A stretch of DNA of 64,000 nt from Exiguobacterium sp. (GTDB taxonomy: Bacteria; Bacillota; Bacilli; Exiguobacteriales; Exiguobacteriaceae), in the NCBI RefSeq assembly GCF_020832205.1, contig NZ_JAFIFD010000013.1, forward strand, positions 62,001 through 126,000, given 5' to 3'. The position numbers and the translations under genes are program-made. Positions 33,511-41,502 of this stretch are shown in pieces; position 1 is the stretch's first letter, and the number at the start of each line of letters is the position of its first letter. The notes below the pieces were generated by a model. It did no database searches, was not told where the DNA came from, and worked only from the letters and a program-made list of their open reading frames with translations.

Positions 33511-34215
33511 TTATCGTTGTGGTCGTCGGAGCGTCGTCCGGCCAGCCGTCGCGGCTTCGCCCCGGCTATCGAAGTCGAGCGCCTCATTGATTGGTGTGCT
33601 GCCGGACATAATCTCAATTCGCCGGCCGTATAAACCGCGGTTGTCGAGCGCGGCAGCGATGACCGTGGCGACGTCCGTCTCCGAGATGGTCGCGCCTTTG
33701 GCATCACTTAAATCTTCTGACGCTTCAATCGAACCTTTCCCTGCTCCTTCGACAATGGTCACTGGGCAAATGATTGTATAGTTTAAACCGCTATGTTCGA
33801 TATACTCATCGGCTGCGTTGTTTGCTGACAAAAAGTTGAACAACTCTTTCGGAGCGGCGTTTGGTTGGTCGGCCCCGTAAGCACTCAGTAGGACGACGTG
33901 GCGCACACGTTCTTTCTTCGCGGCGTCAATCGCCTTCATCGCGACATTTCGGTCAAGTAGCTCGATTTCCTTGCTCGCCCCTTCAGCACCGGCCGTTGCG
34001 GCAACGATGACCGCATCTTGTCCAGCTGTCGCTTCGTGGATTTTTTTCTCCAACTCTTTCTCGACGTCAACCGTCAACACACGCGCACCCATCTTCTCAT
34101 ACTCTGCTTGCAGTTCAGGATAACGAATTAAAGCGGTCACTTGGTGAGTTTTCGCCAAACTTTTCAAGACGCGTTTCCCAATCTTTCCGGTTGCTCCAAT
34201 GACTAAGACTTTCAT
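33511..34215 (-). CDS. NAD(P)-binding protein, NmrA-like/atypical SDR
   Basis: A 234-residue Rossmann protein with the nucleotide-binding loop GATGKIGKRV at residues 7-16 and a YxxxK-poor active site, as in atypical SDR/NmrA-type proteins. IICPVTIVEG and DLSDAKGATISETDVATVIAAAL match the YhfK/YwnB-type group. The C-terminal 20 residues are Arg- and Thr-rich and do not look like the family. Substrate unknown. The ATG follows GAGGAGGG. Confidence 0.82.
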   Translation of the reverse strand: MKVLVIGATGKIGKRVLKSLAKTHQVTALIRYPELQAEYEKMGARVLTVDVEKELEKKIHEATAGQDAVIVAATAGAEGASKEIELLDRNVAMKAIDAAKKERVRHVVLLSAYGADQPNAAPKELFNFLSANNAADEYIEHSGLNYTIICPVTIVEGAGKGSIEASEDLSDAKGATISETDVATVIAAALDNRGLYGRRIEIMSGSTPINEALDFDSRGEAATAGRTTLRRPQR

Positions 34216-34250
34216 TCAAATTTCCCTCCTCAAAAGAGTAGTTCATTTGA

Positions 34251-34276
34251 TTAAAATTCCTCTTTCCGAAAGGAAT
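34251..34276 (-). terminator. Possible terminator of the LCP gene
   Basis: An imperfect hairpin ATTCC...GGAAT with inner TTT/AAA pairing is followed by TTTT on the minus strand. Confidence 0.45.
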
Positions 34277-34294
34277 CAAACCCGTTTCCGGAAA

Positions 34295-35533
34295 TTATCT
34301 CACCGTTCCCCACATCGTCAAATCAAGGGCGTCACGAATCGCTTGAACACTCGCTTCAGTCGGTTGATAGTAATAGACGTTATTGATATATGCATCTTGA
34401 CCTTCTACTTGCATTTTATTCACGTCCGGCTTCAGCAACATCGTCAAACCGACTGACGCCATCTGGAGCGGGTTCATCTCGAGTCCCATTTCATTTTTCA
34501 TGAAACGATAGGTGGCCGGGATTTTCGCCCAGCCCGAAGGACTCGCCAATTTATCCGCGACCGCTGCCATGACTTCCGTCTGGCGATTCGAGCGGGCCCC
34601 GTCCGTATCAGACTTTCGGTGTCTTGCGTAAGCGAGGGCCATATCGCCGTCCATGGAATATGAGACGCCTTCCGTGTACTCATACGTTTGGTTGAACCCT
34701 TTCTCGCTAAAAGAGTGTGTCGCCGTCACGTTGACGCCGCCGACCGTGTCGATCAATTCCATAAACGTTTCGAACGTGATCACGACTTGTCCGTCGACCG
34801 ACGCCTCGGTCAGTCCTTCGACTGCTCCGACCGTGCAAGTAGCGCCTCCATACGCGAACGCATGGGTAATCTTGTCCCCTTCGCGATCCGGCTCACACGG
34901 GATGGCCGTATACGTGTCCCGAGGAATCGATACGTTTTGGACCGTGCGTGAGCGCGGAACAAACTCGATCAACTGCAACGAGTCCGTTCGTGACCCGGAC
35001 ACCGATTCACCGACACGGGCGTCACTGCCCATAACTAAAAACGTAAACGGGTTCGATGCCAAATAACCGGCGACGACAAAGAATAGTAACAGGAGAAGGA
35101 GGAACTTTCCTTTCCACCCGCGTCGCTTCCGTTTTTCTTTCACTGGTTTTTCGCGCGGAGGGGCTGCTTCCCGTCTCGATTCCCGATTGATCGATTCTTT
35201 AGGGCGCGGTTCAGAGGGACTGTCCTCGCGCTTACGCCGCCGCTTCTTACCGATTGGCAATGCCCATTTCGGTTTCGGGGCACGGACCGTCTGCTTTTGC
35301 TTCTGGTTTTGTTTTTGCCGGTCCGTCGACTTTGCCTGTTGCCCCGAACGTGATTGATCTAAAAACGGGTGGTCAGACGAATCGTCTTCATCTCGTGACG
35401 AAGGAGATGTCGCTTCCCCCGTACTCCCTTCATCAATTCGGTCATCTATTTGTTCATCGTGTGTTCTCTCTTCAGCTCGTTCGAGCTCACGCTTCCGCCG
35501 TTCGACACGCGACAACCGTTGTTCTTCATTCAT
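34295..35533 (-). CDS. LytR-CpsA-Psr family protein (cell-wall glycopolymer ligase)
   Basis: A 412-residue protein. It has an unusually long, highly charged cytoplasmic N terminus (about 145 residues of Arg/Glu/Ser/Gln-rich sequence), one membrane helix (GKFLLLLLLFFVVAGYLA), then the LCP domain with DSLQLIEFVPRSR, VSIPRDTYTAIPC, VDGQVVITFETFMELIDTVGGV and LAYARHRKSDTDGARSNRQ, which holds the conserved Arg/Asp residues for lipid-phosphate binding. LCP enzymes attach teichoic acids or capsule to peptidoglycan. The ATG at 35533 has AGAGG eight bases before. Confidence 0.9.
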   Translation of the reverse strand: MNEEQRLSRVERRKRELERAEERTHDEQIDDRIDEGSTGEATSPSSRDEDDSSDHPFLDQSRSGQQAKSTDRQKQNQKQKQTVRAPKPKWALPIGKKRRRKREDSPSEPRPKESINRESRREAAPPREKPVKEKRKRRGWKGKFLLLLLLFFVVAGYLASNPFTFLVMGSDARVGESVSGSRTDSLQLIEFVPRSRTVQNVSIPRDTYTAIPCEPDREGDKITHAFAYGGATCTVGAVEGLTEASVDGQVVITFETFMELIDTVGGVNVTATHSFSEKGFNQTYEYTEGVSYSMDGDMALAYARHRKSDTDGARSNRQTEVMAAVADKLASPSGWAKIPATYRFMKNEMGLEMNPLQMASVGLTMLLKPDVNKMQVEGQDAYINNVYYYQPTEASVQAIRDALDLTMWGTVR

Positions 35534-35670
35534 ATGGATTACCTCTACCTTTAGATTTTCTTCTATTATCACGGACTGATCCCATTCTGACAATGAATCA
35601 GGCAAAAATCCGTCTTAAGCATGAGTCGCCAGGATTGTTTCAAATGAAAACCGGGAAAGGAATAATAATT

Positions 35671-35699
35671 GGTGTCTGCCTATCACCGTGAAGGCAGAC
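35671..35699 (+). other. Leader hairpin before the 304-residue unknown gene
   Basis: The near-perfect stem TGTCTGCCT/AGGCAGACA lies 34 bp before the start codon. There is no T tail on either strand, so it is not a simple terminator; a leader structure is possible. Confidence 0.4.
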
Positions 35700-35732
35700 A
35701 GTTCACCGTCCTCTCGAAAGGAGGGAGAGCAA

Positions 35733-36647
35733 ATGCGCATTGGGAAGTTACGCATGTTGTTGGAGCAATATGGCGAATCAACGTTACGTGACATCATCGT
35801 GGAGATGTATCGACATATCCCGAAAAACGTGATCGAAGAAAAAGAAATTGATTTTATGCTCGGTCAGTTCACGCGTTATAAAGAGCAAAAGTCGTCAGAC
35901 GAGCGGCATTCGCTCTCGCAGACGATCGTCCTTGCAGAGCGTTTCGTCGAACTCGCATACGACCAACTGTATCTGCTGCCAAATCAAGTCATGAGCGAAC
36001 GAGATCAAAAAAATTGGTATATCCACGCCAAGAAAATCATTCGCGATTTGACATACTATGCCGAGAACGATGCCGAGGCACGCACGATGTACGAAGAGAT
36101 GTTTTTATTACTTTCTTCTTCAGCCGGGGAAGAACCGCTCTTTACGACGAGCGATCCGTTTCGTTTACTGAAACTCTCCCAAAAGGTCATGCTCACGCAA
36201 CTCATCCACTACTATCGTCTCGACGCACCGACGTCTGATGTTTGGATCGATCGCTCCCTCTACACCGCGCTTCACATCCCAAAAGACGTCGACTCGACCC
36301 GAATCGATCTGCTCTCGACTTTATTGGCCCAGCCGTTCACCCCGTCCGAATGGTCCCTCTTCCACCGACGTGTCATCTCGCTTTGCGACCGGACGTTAGC
36401 GAAATCGTACGGCGACGACCAAGCGCTTGAAGACTACCAAGCATTAAAAATGCTTGAGCTTGAACTGCTCGTTGAGCGGGGACGTTTATCCGAGGCTGAA
36501 CAGAAACTGTTCGCCGAATATATCCCTTTCTTCTCTCATCGGTCTGAACCGTTTCAAGTCTATATCGATTTACTTGAAAGCCGCGGTCATATTGACGAGA
36601 CGAAGCGTCTGCGCCGCCTTGCCAAAGAAAAACGAATCCCATTTTAA
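35733..36647 (+). CDS. Hypothetical helical protein, 304 residues
   Basis: I do not recognise this protein. It is soluble and looks almost wholly alpha-helical, with many Leu/Arg/Glu heptad-like stretches (LRMLLEQYGESTLRDIIVEMYRHIP at the N terminus, LESRGHIDETKRLRRLAKEKR at the C terminus), as in TPR-like or adaptor proteins. The ATG follows AAAGGAGG. It has its own terminator, and a 29-bp hairpin lies in the leader. It is divergent from the LCP gene, about 200 bp away. Confidence 0.75.
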   Translation: MRIGKLRMLLEQYGESTLRDIIVEMYRHIPKNVIEEKEIDFMLGQFTRYKEQKSSDERHSLSQTIVLAERFVELAYDQLYLLPNQVMSERDQKNWYIHAKKIIRDLTYYAENDAEARTMYEEMFLLLSSSAGEEPLFTTSDPFRLLKLSQKVMLTQLIHYYRLDAPTSDVWIDRSLYTALHIPKDVDSTRIDLLSTLLAQPFTPSEWSLFHRRVISLCDRTLAKSYGDDQALEDYQALKMLELELLVERGRLSEAEQKLFAEYIPFFSHRSEPFQVYIDLLESRGHIDETKRLRRLAKEKRIPF

Positions 36648-36652
36648 TACGC

Positions 36653-36711
36653 TCCCCAATAGGTAGACGGATGAAAGAAAACATCTGTTTTCCCTATCGG
36701 GGATTTTTTTA
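36653..36711 (+). terminator. Terminator of the 304-residue unknown gene
   Basis: The stem TCCCCAATAGG/CCTATCGGGGA (one mismatch) with an internal hairpin loop is followed by seven T. Confidence 0.75.
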
Positions 36712-36715
36712 TGAC

Positions 36716-36753
36716 ATAAAAAAGGGAGCCCGCGATTGCAATCGCCAGACTCC
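36716..36753 (-). terminator. Terminator on the minus strand
   Basis: GGAG...CTCC around GCGATTGCAATCGC is followed by TTTTTT on the minus strand. It would end the transcript of the 73-residue protein gene 140 bp upstream, or a short RNA from this interval. Confidence 0.6.
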
Positions 36754-36892
36754 AAAACATGATATGAACGAGGGGTGTTCATCTGAAAAGAGGATTGAAG
36801 TTGGTGCAGAACTTCGTTCCTACTCCTTTAGTATAAAAGAAATTTGTAACCGCTTCCGTCTTACATATTGCATTTTTGTGAACGTTTTCACG

Positions 36893-37114
36893 TTATTCGA
36901 TTGCGTTAATGACGCCTAGCCCGATGACAGACAAAAGGACGATGAAAATAAAGATGAACACCATCTCGTTCGGGGAGCGAAAACCGTCATACAATTCGAC
37001 TTCTTTATCGACGAGTACATTTTCATGCACGACGACCGGATCCGTTTCGGCATACGTGATCATCGGAGCGCCCGAGAGCAAAACGGTCAACATAACAGCT
37101 AATACGTATTTCAT
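36893..37114 (-). CDS. Small exported membrane protein, 73 residues
   Basis: A protein with a signal peptide (MKYVLAVMLTVLLSGAPMITYA), a short polar stretch (ETDPVVVHENVLVDKEVELYDGFRSP) and a C-terminal membrane helix (EMVFIFIFIVLLSVIGLGV). I do not recognise a family. The ATG at 37114 has GAGG six bases before; an extended -10 (TGCTATACT) lies about 30 bp upstream. It would be a bitopic protein with an acidic extracytoplasmic segment. Confidence 0.65.
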   Translation of the reverse strand: MKYVLAVMLTVLLSGAPMITYAETDPVVVHENVLVDKEVELYDGFRSPNEMVFIFIFIVLLSVIGLGVINAIE

Positions 37115-37444
37115 GACACACCTCTTATTTGAATTCATTGGTACTAGTATAGCATGCCTAACCATACACATTCCGTCGGTGATCCTGTTCTTTTCACCGA
37201 TGTGGATAAATATCACATGTACACGTGCCGACCACTCTTTTCATGATTCTTCATCCGGAATTTAGGGAATTCAACTTCCTAACATGACTTTAGACCTACA
37301 ATTTTTAATCTTAAGCGGTGCTATAAGACTTAAATAATACCTGTAAATCCCAATAATTGTTCATTATTTTAACATTATCTTTATCTTATGGTAGCGCTTA
37401 CAATTTAAGGGTACCATACATAAAAAAAGAAAGAAGGAATCCCT
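37115..37444. other. 330-bp AT-rich intergenic region between divergent genes
   Basis: It holds an extended -10 for the 73-residue gene (TGCTATACT near 37155-37147 on the minus strand) and, on the plus side, a weak cre-like sequence (TGGTAGCGCTTACA, 37389-37402). No further gene or repeat is seen. Its AT content is far higher than that of the flanking genes. Confidence 0.5.
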
Positions 37445-38320
37445 TTGAAACGCACCATCACTTTTTTAGAGGCCCGGCAATTGAACATGAAACACCGTTT
37501 GGCAGTCAGAAAGTTATACGATCTAACGGATGACCCGATCATCCTTAGCATCCCGGCCTCTCATCATCTTTACACAGCGTTCGAAGGAGAAAACCCAGTC
37601 GCAGCCATCACGGCTGAACGCATGGACTATGAAGGCAAACGATCGATTCTTCTCCGTCACGAGGCGTATCGCGATCGCCATGTCTTCCAAGGTTTGGTCG
37701 ATCGACTTTTCAATCAGTTAAGCCGCGAGACGATCCACGAAACGGCCGTTTTGTTGCAAGTCAAACAACATCAGGACCAAGACAAATTGCAATTATTCCA
37801 ATCGCTTGGTTTTACAGCTTACCATGAGTCGGTAAACTATGTGTTGCCGTTGATGCCTTATGAAAAAGACGGATACGACAACTGGTCACTCACCCTCGTC
37901 GAAGCGAACAACTACTCCACGTGGTTAGGTCACCGTAACCTTTACGCCCACGTCTTATCAGACATTTTACCGATGTCGAAAGAGCGGTTACACCGCCACA
38001 TCGAACGCGGCCACGTATGTTACACGCTCCATCACGACGGAAAACCTGTCGGGGTTTTACGCGCACGAATCGGTGAACAAGATGTCAACGTTCATGAAAT
38101 CCATATATTTGGCGGAGACGACGTCATGCAAGATGCGATTTCATTTTTACAACGTACGTTCCATAAATATTTAAAACCATCGCGGCAACTGCGGTTGACC
38201 GTCACTTCTCTTCAGCCAGAACTACAGTTTGCCATCATCAAACAAGGCGCGGCTTCTAAACAATCCACCTTCTATACGATGACGACTGAAATCATCCCCG
38301 CCGTCTCTTACTCCATTTAA
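37445..38320 (+). CDS. Tandem GNAT-like acetyltransferase
   Basis: A 291-residue protein that seems to hold two GNAT-fold halves. The first (about 20-140) ends in LQLFQSLGFTAYHESVNYVLPL. The second (about 155-285) shows KPVGVLRARIGEQDVNVHEIHIFGG, then a helix and LRLTVTSLQPELQFAIIKQGA. The acetyl-CoA loop of the first half is poor. The function and substrate are unknown. The start is TTG with AAGGA upstream. Confidence 0.7.
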   Translation: MKRTITFLEARQLNMKHRLAVRKLYDLTDDPIILSIPASHHLYTAFEGENPVAAITAERMDYEGKRSILLRHEAYRDRHVFQGLVDRLFNQLSRETIHETAVLLQVKQHQDQDKLQLFQSLGFTAYHESVNYVLPLMPYEKDGYDNWSLTLVEANNYSTWLGHRNLYAHVLSDILPMSKERLHRHIERGHVCYTLHHDGKPVGVLRARIGEQDVNVHEIHIFGGDDVMQDAISFLQRTFHKYLKPSRQLRLTVTSLQPELQFAIIKQGAASKQSTFYTMTTEIIPAVSYSI

Positions 38321-38379
38321 AAAAAGCGCCCGTCGATTCGTTCTTTTCGATTGAAAAGATACGTCCGATGGGTGCTTTT
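38321..38379. terminator. Bidirectional terminator
   Basis: A long stem AAAAGCGCCCGTCG/CGATGGGTGCTTTT with two G-T pairs lies between convergent genes, with A and T runs at the two ends. Confidence 0.75.
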
Positions 38380-38381
38380 CT

Positions 38382-38753
38382 TCATTCAGCGGCAGTTGTC
38401 GATTCCATGGCCAGTGGAGGCATCTCTTCGAACAAGGCGGTCCGTAGCCCGACGTCACGCGGGTCGAGTGAGGCGATCCGCTCGAATTGAATCTTCCGGT
38501 CGTCCACACTGAACCAATACGTGATGTGCGGTTCATCTGCGAAGCGAAGGGCATAATTCGATCCGTTCAAATGGAAATCCACCTCGGTCGAAAGGATTTC
38601 TGTTGGTCCAATCTTTTTATGAGTCGTCAGTCGTTCAAGCACGACTTGTTCTTCATTGATTCGATAATCGACAAACGTCGCAAGTGAGAGTCCAAACACA
38701 AATGACACCAGCGCGAATGCGCTGATCAATCCAAGAGTGATCTTTCCGTTCAT
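38382..38753 (-). CDS. Hypothetical single-pass membrane protein
   Basis: A 123-residue protein with one N-terminal helix (ITLGLISAFALVSFVFGLSLATF) and a small soluble domain (INEEQVVLERLTTHKKIGPTEILSTEVDFHLNGSNYALRF...HITYWFSVDDRKIQFE). The layout recalls small DUF3139-type proteins, but I cannot confirm this. The ATG at 38753 has GGGAGG nine bases before. Confidence 0.65.
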   Translation of the reverse strand: MNGKITLGLISAFALVSFVFGLSLATFVDYRINEEQVVLERLTTHKKIGPTEILSTEVDFHLNGSNYALRFADEPHITYWFSVDDRKIQFERIASLDPRDVGLRTALFEEMPPLAMESTTAAE

Positions 38754-38855
38754 TCCGCCGTCCCTCCCTCTCTTAGTATATCGGATAACGCTAAATCGTT
38801 GTGAAGTGACATTTTGTTCAAGTTTAGGCAAACTAGAGCGAGAGGAGGGATTGAT

Positions 38856-39269
38856 ATGCATATTGACCATACCGGAATCGCCGTCCGCGATTTAGACGAG
38901 GCGATTTCGTTTTACACGACTGTCTTACAAGGAAAGCTCGTTGACCGATATACGAATACGGCGGTCGGCGTAGAGACAGAGATTGCCGTCATCCATGTCG
39001 GAGAGGACGTGATCGAGCTGTTGTTACCGACCAGTCCAACAAGCCCCATCGCCCGCTTCATGAAAGCACGCGGCAAAGGTGTCCATCATATCGCTTACCG
39101 GGTCGACGATCTAGAGCAATCGATGGACGCGCTCAAACAAGACGGCATCACCTTTTTGGAAGATACATTCAGAACGACAGCAAAAGGCCGGCGTCTCATT
39201 TACATGGACCCGCGTCATTCAGGCGGCGTCATCGTCGAACTCTGTGACTATCCACAAACAAAGCAGTGA
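38856..39269 (+). CDS. mce: Methylmalonyl-CoA epimerase-like VOC protein
   Basis: A 137-residue VOC-fold protein. MHIDHTGIAVRDLDEAISFYTTVL, then VIELLLPTSPTSPIARFMKARGKGVHHIAYRVDDLE, with a C-terminal Glu (GVIVELCDYP), match methylmalonyl-CoA epimerases, which bind metal through two His and two Glu. No methylmalonyl-CoA mutase is in the window, so the exact substrate is uncertain. The ATG at 38856 follows GAGGAGGG. Confidence 0.8.
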   Translation: MHIDHTGIAVRDLDEAISFYTTVLQGKLVDRYTNTAVGVETEIAVIHVGEDVIELLLPTSPTSPIARFMKARGKGVHHIAYRVDDLEQSMDALKQDGITFLEDTFRTTAKGRRLIYMDPRHSGGVIVELCDYPQTKQ

Positions 39270-39290
39270 GGGGCTTCCTCACTGCTTTGT
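39258..39290. terminator. Bidirectional terminator
   Basis: The 13-bp stem ACAAAGCAGTGAG/CTCACTGCTTTGT lies at the convergent ends of the epimerase and reductase genes. Confidence 0.8.
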
Positions 39291-40328
39291 CATTGTCTGT
39301 TCAATGATGGCTCGGTTCTTCGCTTTTAGCCGTTCGTTATGTGAAGACACCATCGCTGTTTTTGTCGCTTCTGGATCGATGAACGTCTTAGCGCTGTTCA
39401 CCGCATTGGCCGCGTCTTGGAATGCTCCGGCAATCAGATGGACTTTTCCTTCATGCGTCAAAATATCTCCGGCTGCGTATAGACCCGGTACGGACGATTC
39501 ACTTTTTACGTTCCCCGACACATAAAATCCGTCGACCATCTCAACTTGAAGTTCACTGTCGCCGAGAAGCGACGTGTCTTGTTCGTAGCCGTGGTTGATG
39601 ACGACTTCGTCGACTTCAATGATGTCACTCGCTCCCGTGACGCAGTCGACAAGTTCGACGGCATGGATGGTCCGACCATCCCGTGAGACTAAATCGTTGA
39701 TGCGAGTCGAGAGACGGCAATCGACGCGGCCGCATAACAACTTGTCCACTTGCGACTCGTGTCCTTTGAGCTCTTCTTTTCGATACGTCAAAATGACGCG
39801 TTCGGCGATCGGTTCGAGTTCGTTTGCCCAGTCGATGGCGCTGTTGCCTCCCCCGGAAATGAGCACGGTCTTGCCTTTGAAGCGCATGAGCGACTTGACC
39901 GTATAATGCAGATTCGAAACTTCAAACCGCTCGGCGCCGCTGATCTCGATTTTTTGCGGTTGTAAAATCCCGCTGCCAGTCGCGACGATGACCGTCTTTG
40001 AGACGTGACGACCGTTCGTGCCATCTAAAATGAAATGACCGTCATCGTCTTTTACCATCGACTCGATTTTTTCTCCGAGTACGACAGTCGGATCGAACGT
40101 GAGGCCTTGCTCTACCAATTGTTCGATGAGCCTTGCCCCTGTCGTCGGTGTGACGCCGCCGACGTCCCAAATCATCTTCTCTGGATAGACATGGATCTTG
40201 CCGCCGAGATGGGGTTGAAATTCGATCAACTTCGTCTTCATGCCGCGTAACCCGCTGTAAAATGCCGCGTACAATCCGGCTGGACCTCCGCCGATGATCG
40301 TTACGTCATATATGTCTTGTTTATTCAA
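39279..40328 (-). CDS. Ferredoxin/flavodoxin--NADP reductase, YumC type
   Basis: A 349-residue FAD/NADPH protein of the thioredoxin-reductase-like group. FAD-binding GGGPAGLYAAFYSGLRG at the N terminus, NADP-binding GGGNSAIDWA in the middle, and VPGLYAAGDI near the C terminus match YumC/TrxR-like FNR, which lacks the CxxC of thioredoxin reductase. It supplies or takes electrons from ferredoxin or flavodoxin. The start is the TTG at 40328, nine bases after GGAGG. A Fur-like box upstream suggests iron control. Confidence 0.9.
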   Translation of the reverse strand: MNKQDIYDVTIIGGGPAGLYAAFYSGLRGMKTKLIEFQPHLGGKIHVYPEKMIWDVGGVTPTTGARLIEQLVEQGLTFDPTVVLGEKIESMVKDDDGHFILDGTNGRHVSKTVIVATGSGILQPQKIEISGAERFEVSNLHYTVKSLMRFKGKTVLISGGGNSAIDWANELEPIAERVILTYRKEELKGHESQVDKLLCGRVDCRLSTRINDLVSRDGRTIHAVELVDCVTGASDIIEVDEVVINHGYEQDTSLLGDSELQVEMVDGFYVSGNVKSESSVPGLYAAGDILTHEGKVHLIAGAFQDAANAVNSAKTFIDPEATKTAMVSSHNERLKAKNRAIIEQTMTKQ

Positions 40329-40360
40329 TGCCCTCATCCTCCGTTTCAACCGACCGCCAT

Positions 40361-40375
40361 TGATTATCATTCTCA
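40361..40375 (-). promoter_or_regulatory. Fur box before the YumC-type reductase
   Basis: TGATTATCATTCTCA matches the 7-1-7 Fur consensus TGATAATNATTATCA at 13 of 15 positions, 32 bp before the reductase start. Confidence 0.65.
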
Positions 40376-40470
40376 TCCACTATACCTCGAATTCTTCCGA
40401 ATCACAATCCGTTTTCTCTCTAACTAAAGATTGACAGAAAGTGAAGCGCTTGCTATAGTGAGTACGACAT

Positions 40471-40485
40471 TGAGAATCATTATCA
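40471..40485 (+). promoter_or_regulatory. Fur box before the iron-siderophore ATPase
   Basis: TGAGAATCATTATCA matches the 7-1-7 Fur consensus at all but one position, 29 bp before the ATPase start. Confidence 0.8.
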
Positions 40486-40514
40486 CATTCGGCACTTGAG
40501 AGAGGAGAATCCAC

Positions 40515-41354
40515 ATGTCACGCATACATACAACAGACATCGAGGTCGGTTACGGCGACAAGACGATTGTGAAACAGCTTAGCTTGTCGATTCCCGACAA
40601 CCAGATCACGACCATCATCGGCCCGAACGGTTGTGGCAAATCGACGCTGCTCAAAGCGATGACACGGATTCTCTCCCCTTCGAACGGGTCCGTTCATTTG
40701 GACGGAGCCGACATCGCCAAATGTAAGACGAAAGACATCGCGAAAAAAATGGCGATTCTCCCTCAGACACCTGAAGGCGCCGGCGGTTTGACCGTCGGGG
40801 AGCTCGTCGCTTACGGTCGCTTCCCTTACCAATCCGGATTTGGACGCTTATCCAAGCACGACCATGAGGTCATTGACTGGGCACTGCATGTGACCGGTAC
40901 TCTCGCTTATAAAGACCGAAGCGTCGACGCCCTTTCCGGCGGACAACGGCAACGGGTATGGATCGCGATGGCACTTGCACAAGAAACCGACTTGATTTTC
41001 TTGGATGAGCCGACAACGTATCTCGATTTGGCACATCAACTCGAAGTGCTCGAGCTTCTCGAGACACTTAACCGGGAGCAGGGCCGGACGATTGTAATGG
41101 TGTTGCATGACTTGAACCAAGCGGCCCGGTTCGCCGATCATATCGTGGCGATGAAAGACGGTGAAGTGTTGGCGACCGGTTCGGCCGAAGAAGTCATCTG
41201 TCCGCTCGTTCTCCGCCAAGTGTTTCACATCGATGCGATCATTGGACGCGACCCGCGTACCGAGAAGCCGATGTGCCTCACGTACCATTTGATAAAAGAC
41301 GATGCAGCCGACACAAACGAGACGGTTCGCTCTGACGTTTTCCTCCATGCCTGA
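40515..41354 (+). CDS. Iron-siderophore ABC transporter ATP-binding protein (YusV/FhuC-like)
   Basis: A 279-residue ABC ATPase of the FecE/FhuC group with Walker A (GPNGCGKST), signature (LSGGQRQRVWIAMALAQ), Walker B (LIFLDEPTTYLD) and switch His (VLHDLNQA). It lies alone with a Fur box and its own terminator, with no permease or binding protein nearby. This is like the orphan YusV of B. subtilis, which energises several siderophore importers, and the C-terminal 30 residues carry a Cys and acidic tail. Confidence 0.9.
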   Translation: MSRIHTTDIEVGYGDKTIVKQLSLSIPDNQITTIIGPNGCGKSTLLKAMTRILSPSNGSVHLDGADIAKCKTKDIAKKMAILPQTPEGAGGLTVGELVAYGRFPYQSGFGRLSKHDHEVIDWALHVTGTLAYKDRSVDALSGGQRQRVWIAMALAQETDLIFLDEPTTYLDLAHQLEVLELLETLNREQGRTIVMVLHDLNQAARFADHIVAMKDGEVLATGSAEEVICPLVLRQVFHIDAIIGRDPRTEKPMCLTYHLIKDDAADTNETVRSDVFLHA

Positions 41355-41359
41355 TGTAA

Positions 41360-41393
41360 ACCCTGTCTGACAGTTGCTCAGGCAGGGTCTTTT
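41360..41393 (+). terminator. Terminator of the siderophore ATPase gene
   Basis: The stem ACCCTGTCTG/CAGGCAGGGT is followed by CTTTTC. Confidence 0.75.
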
Positions 41394-41502
41394 CGATCGT
41401 TCGTAGAACAAGTTGAAGAGGAAGACACATCCGTTGTCCGACCCGCGTTTTTCAGCAGCGAGACAAGGGTATGAAATGAAAAGTATGGGAAGGGGAGTTG
41501 TT

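Noticed and set aside
36644-36760. A 38-codon minus-strand frame starting MFWSLAIAIAGSLFYV that looks like a small membrane protein
   Set aside because: It has no ribosome site before the ATG, lies across two terminator hairpins and overlaps the end of the 304-residue gene, so it is more likely chance.
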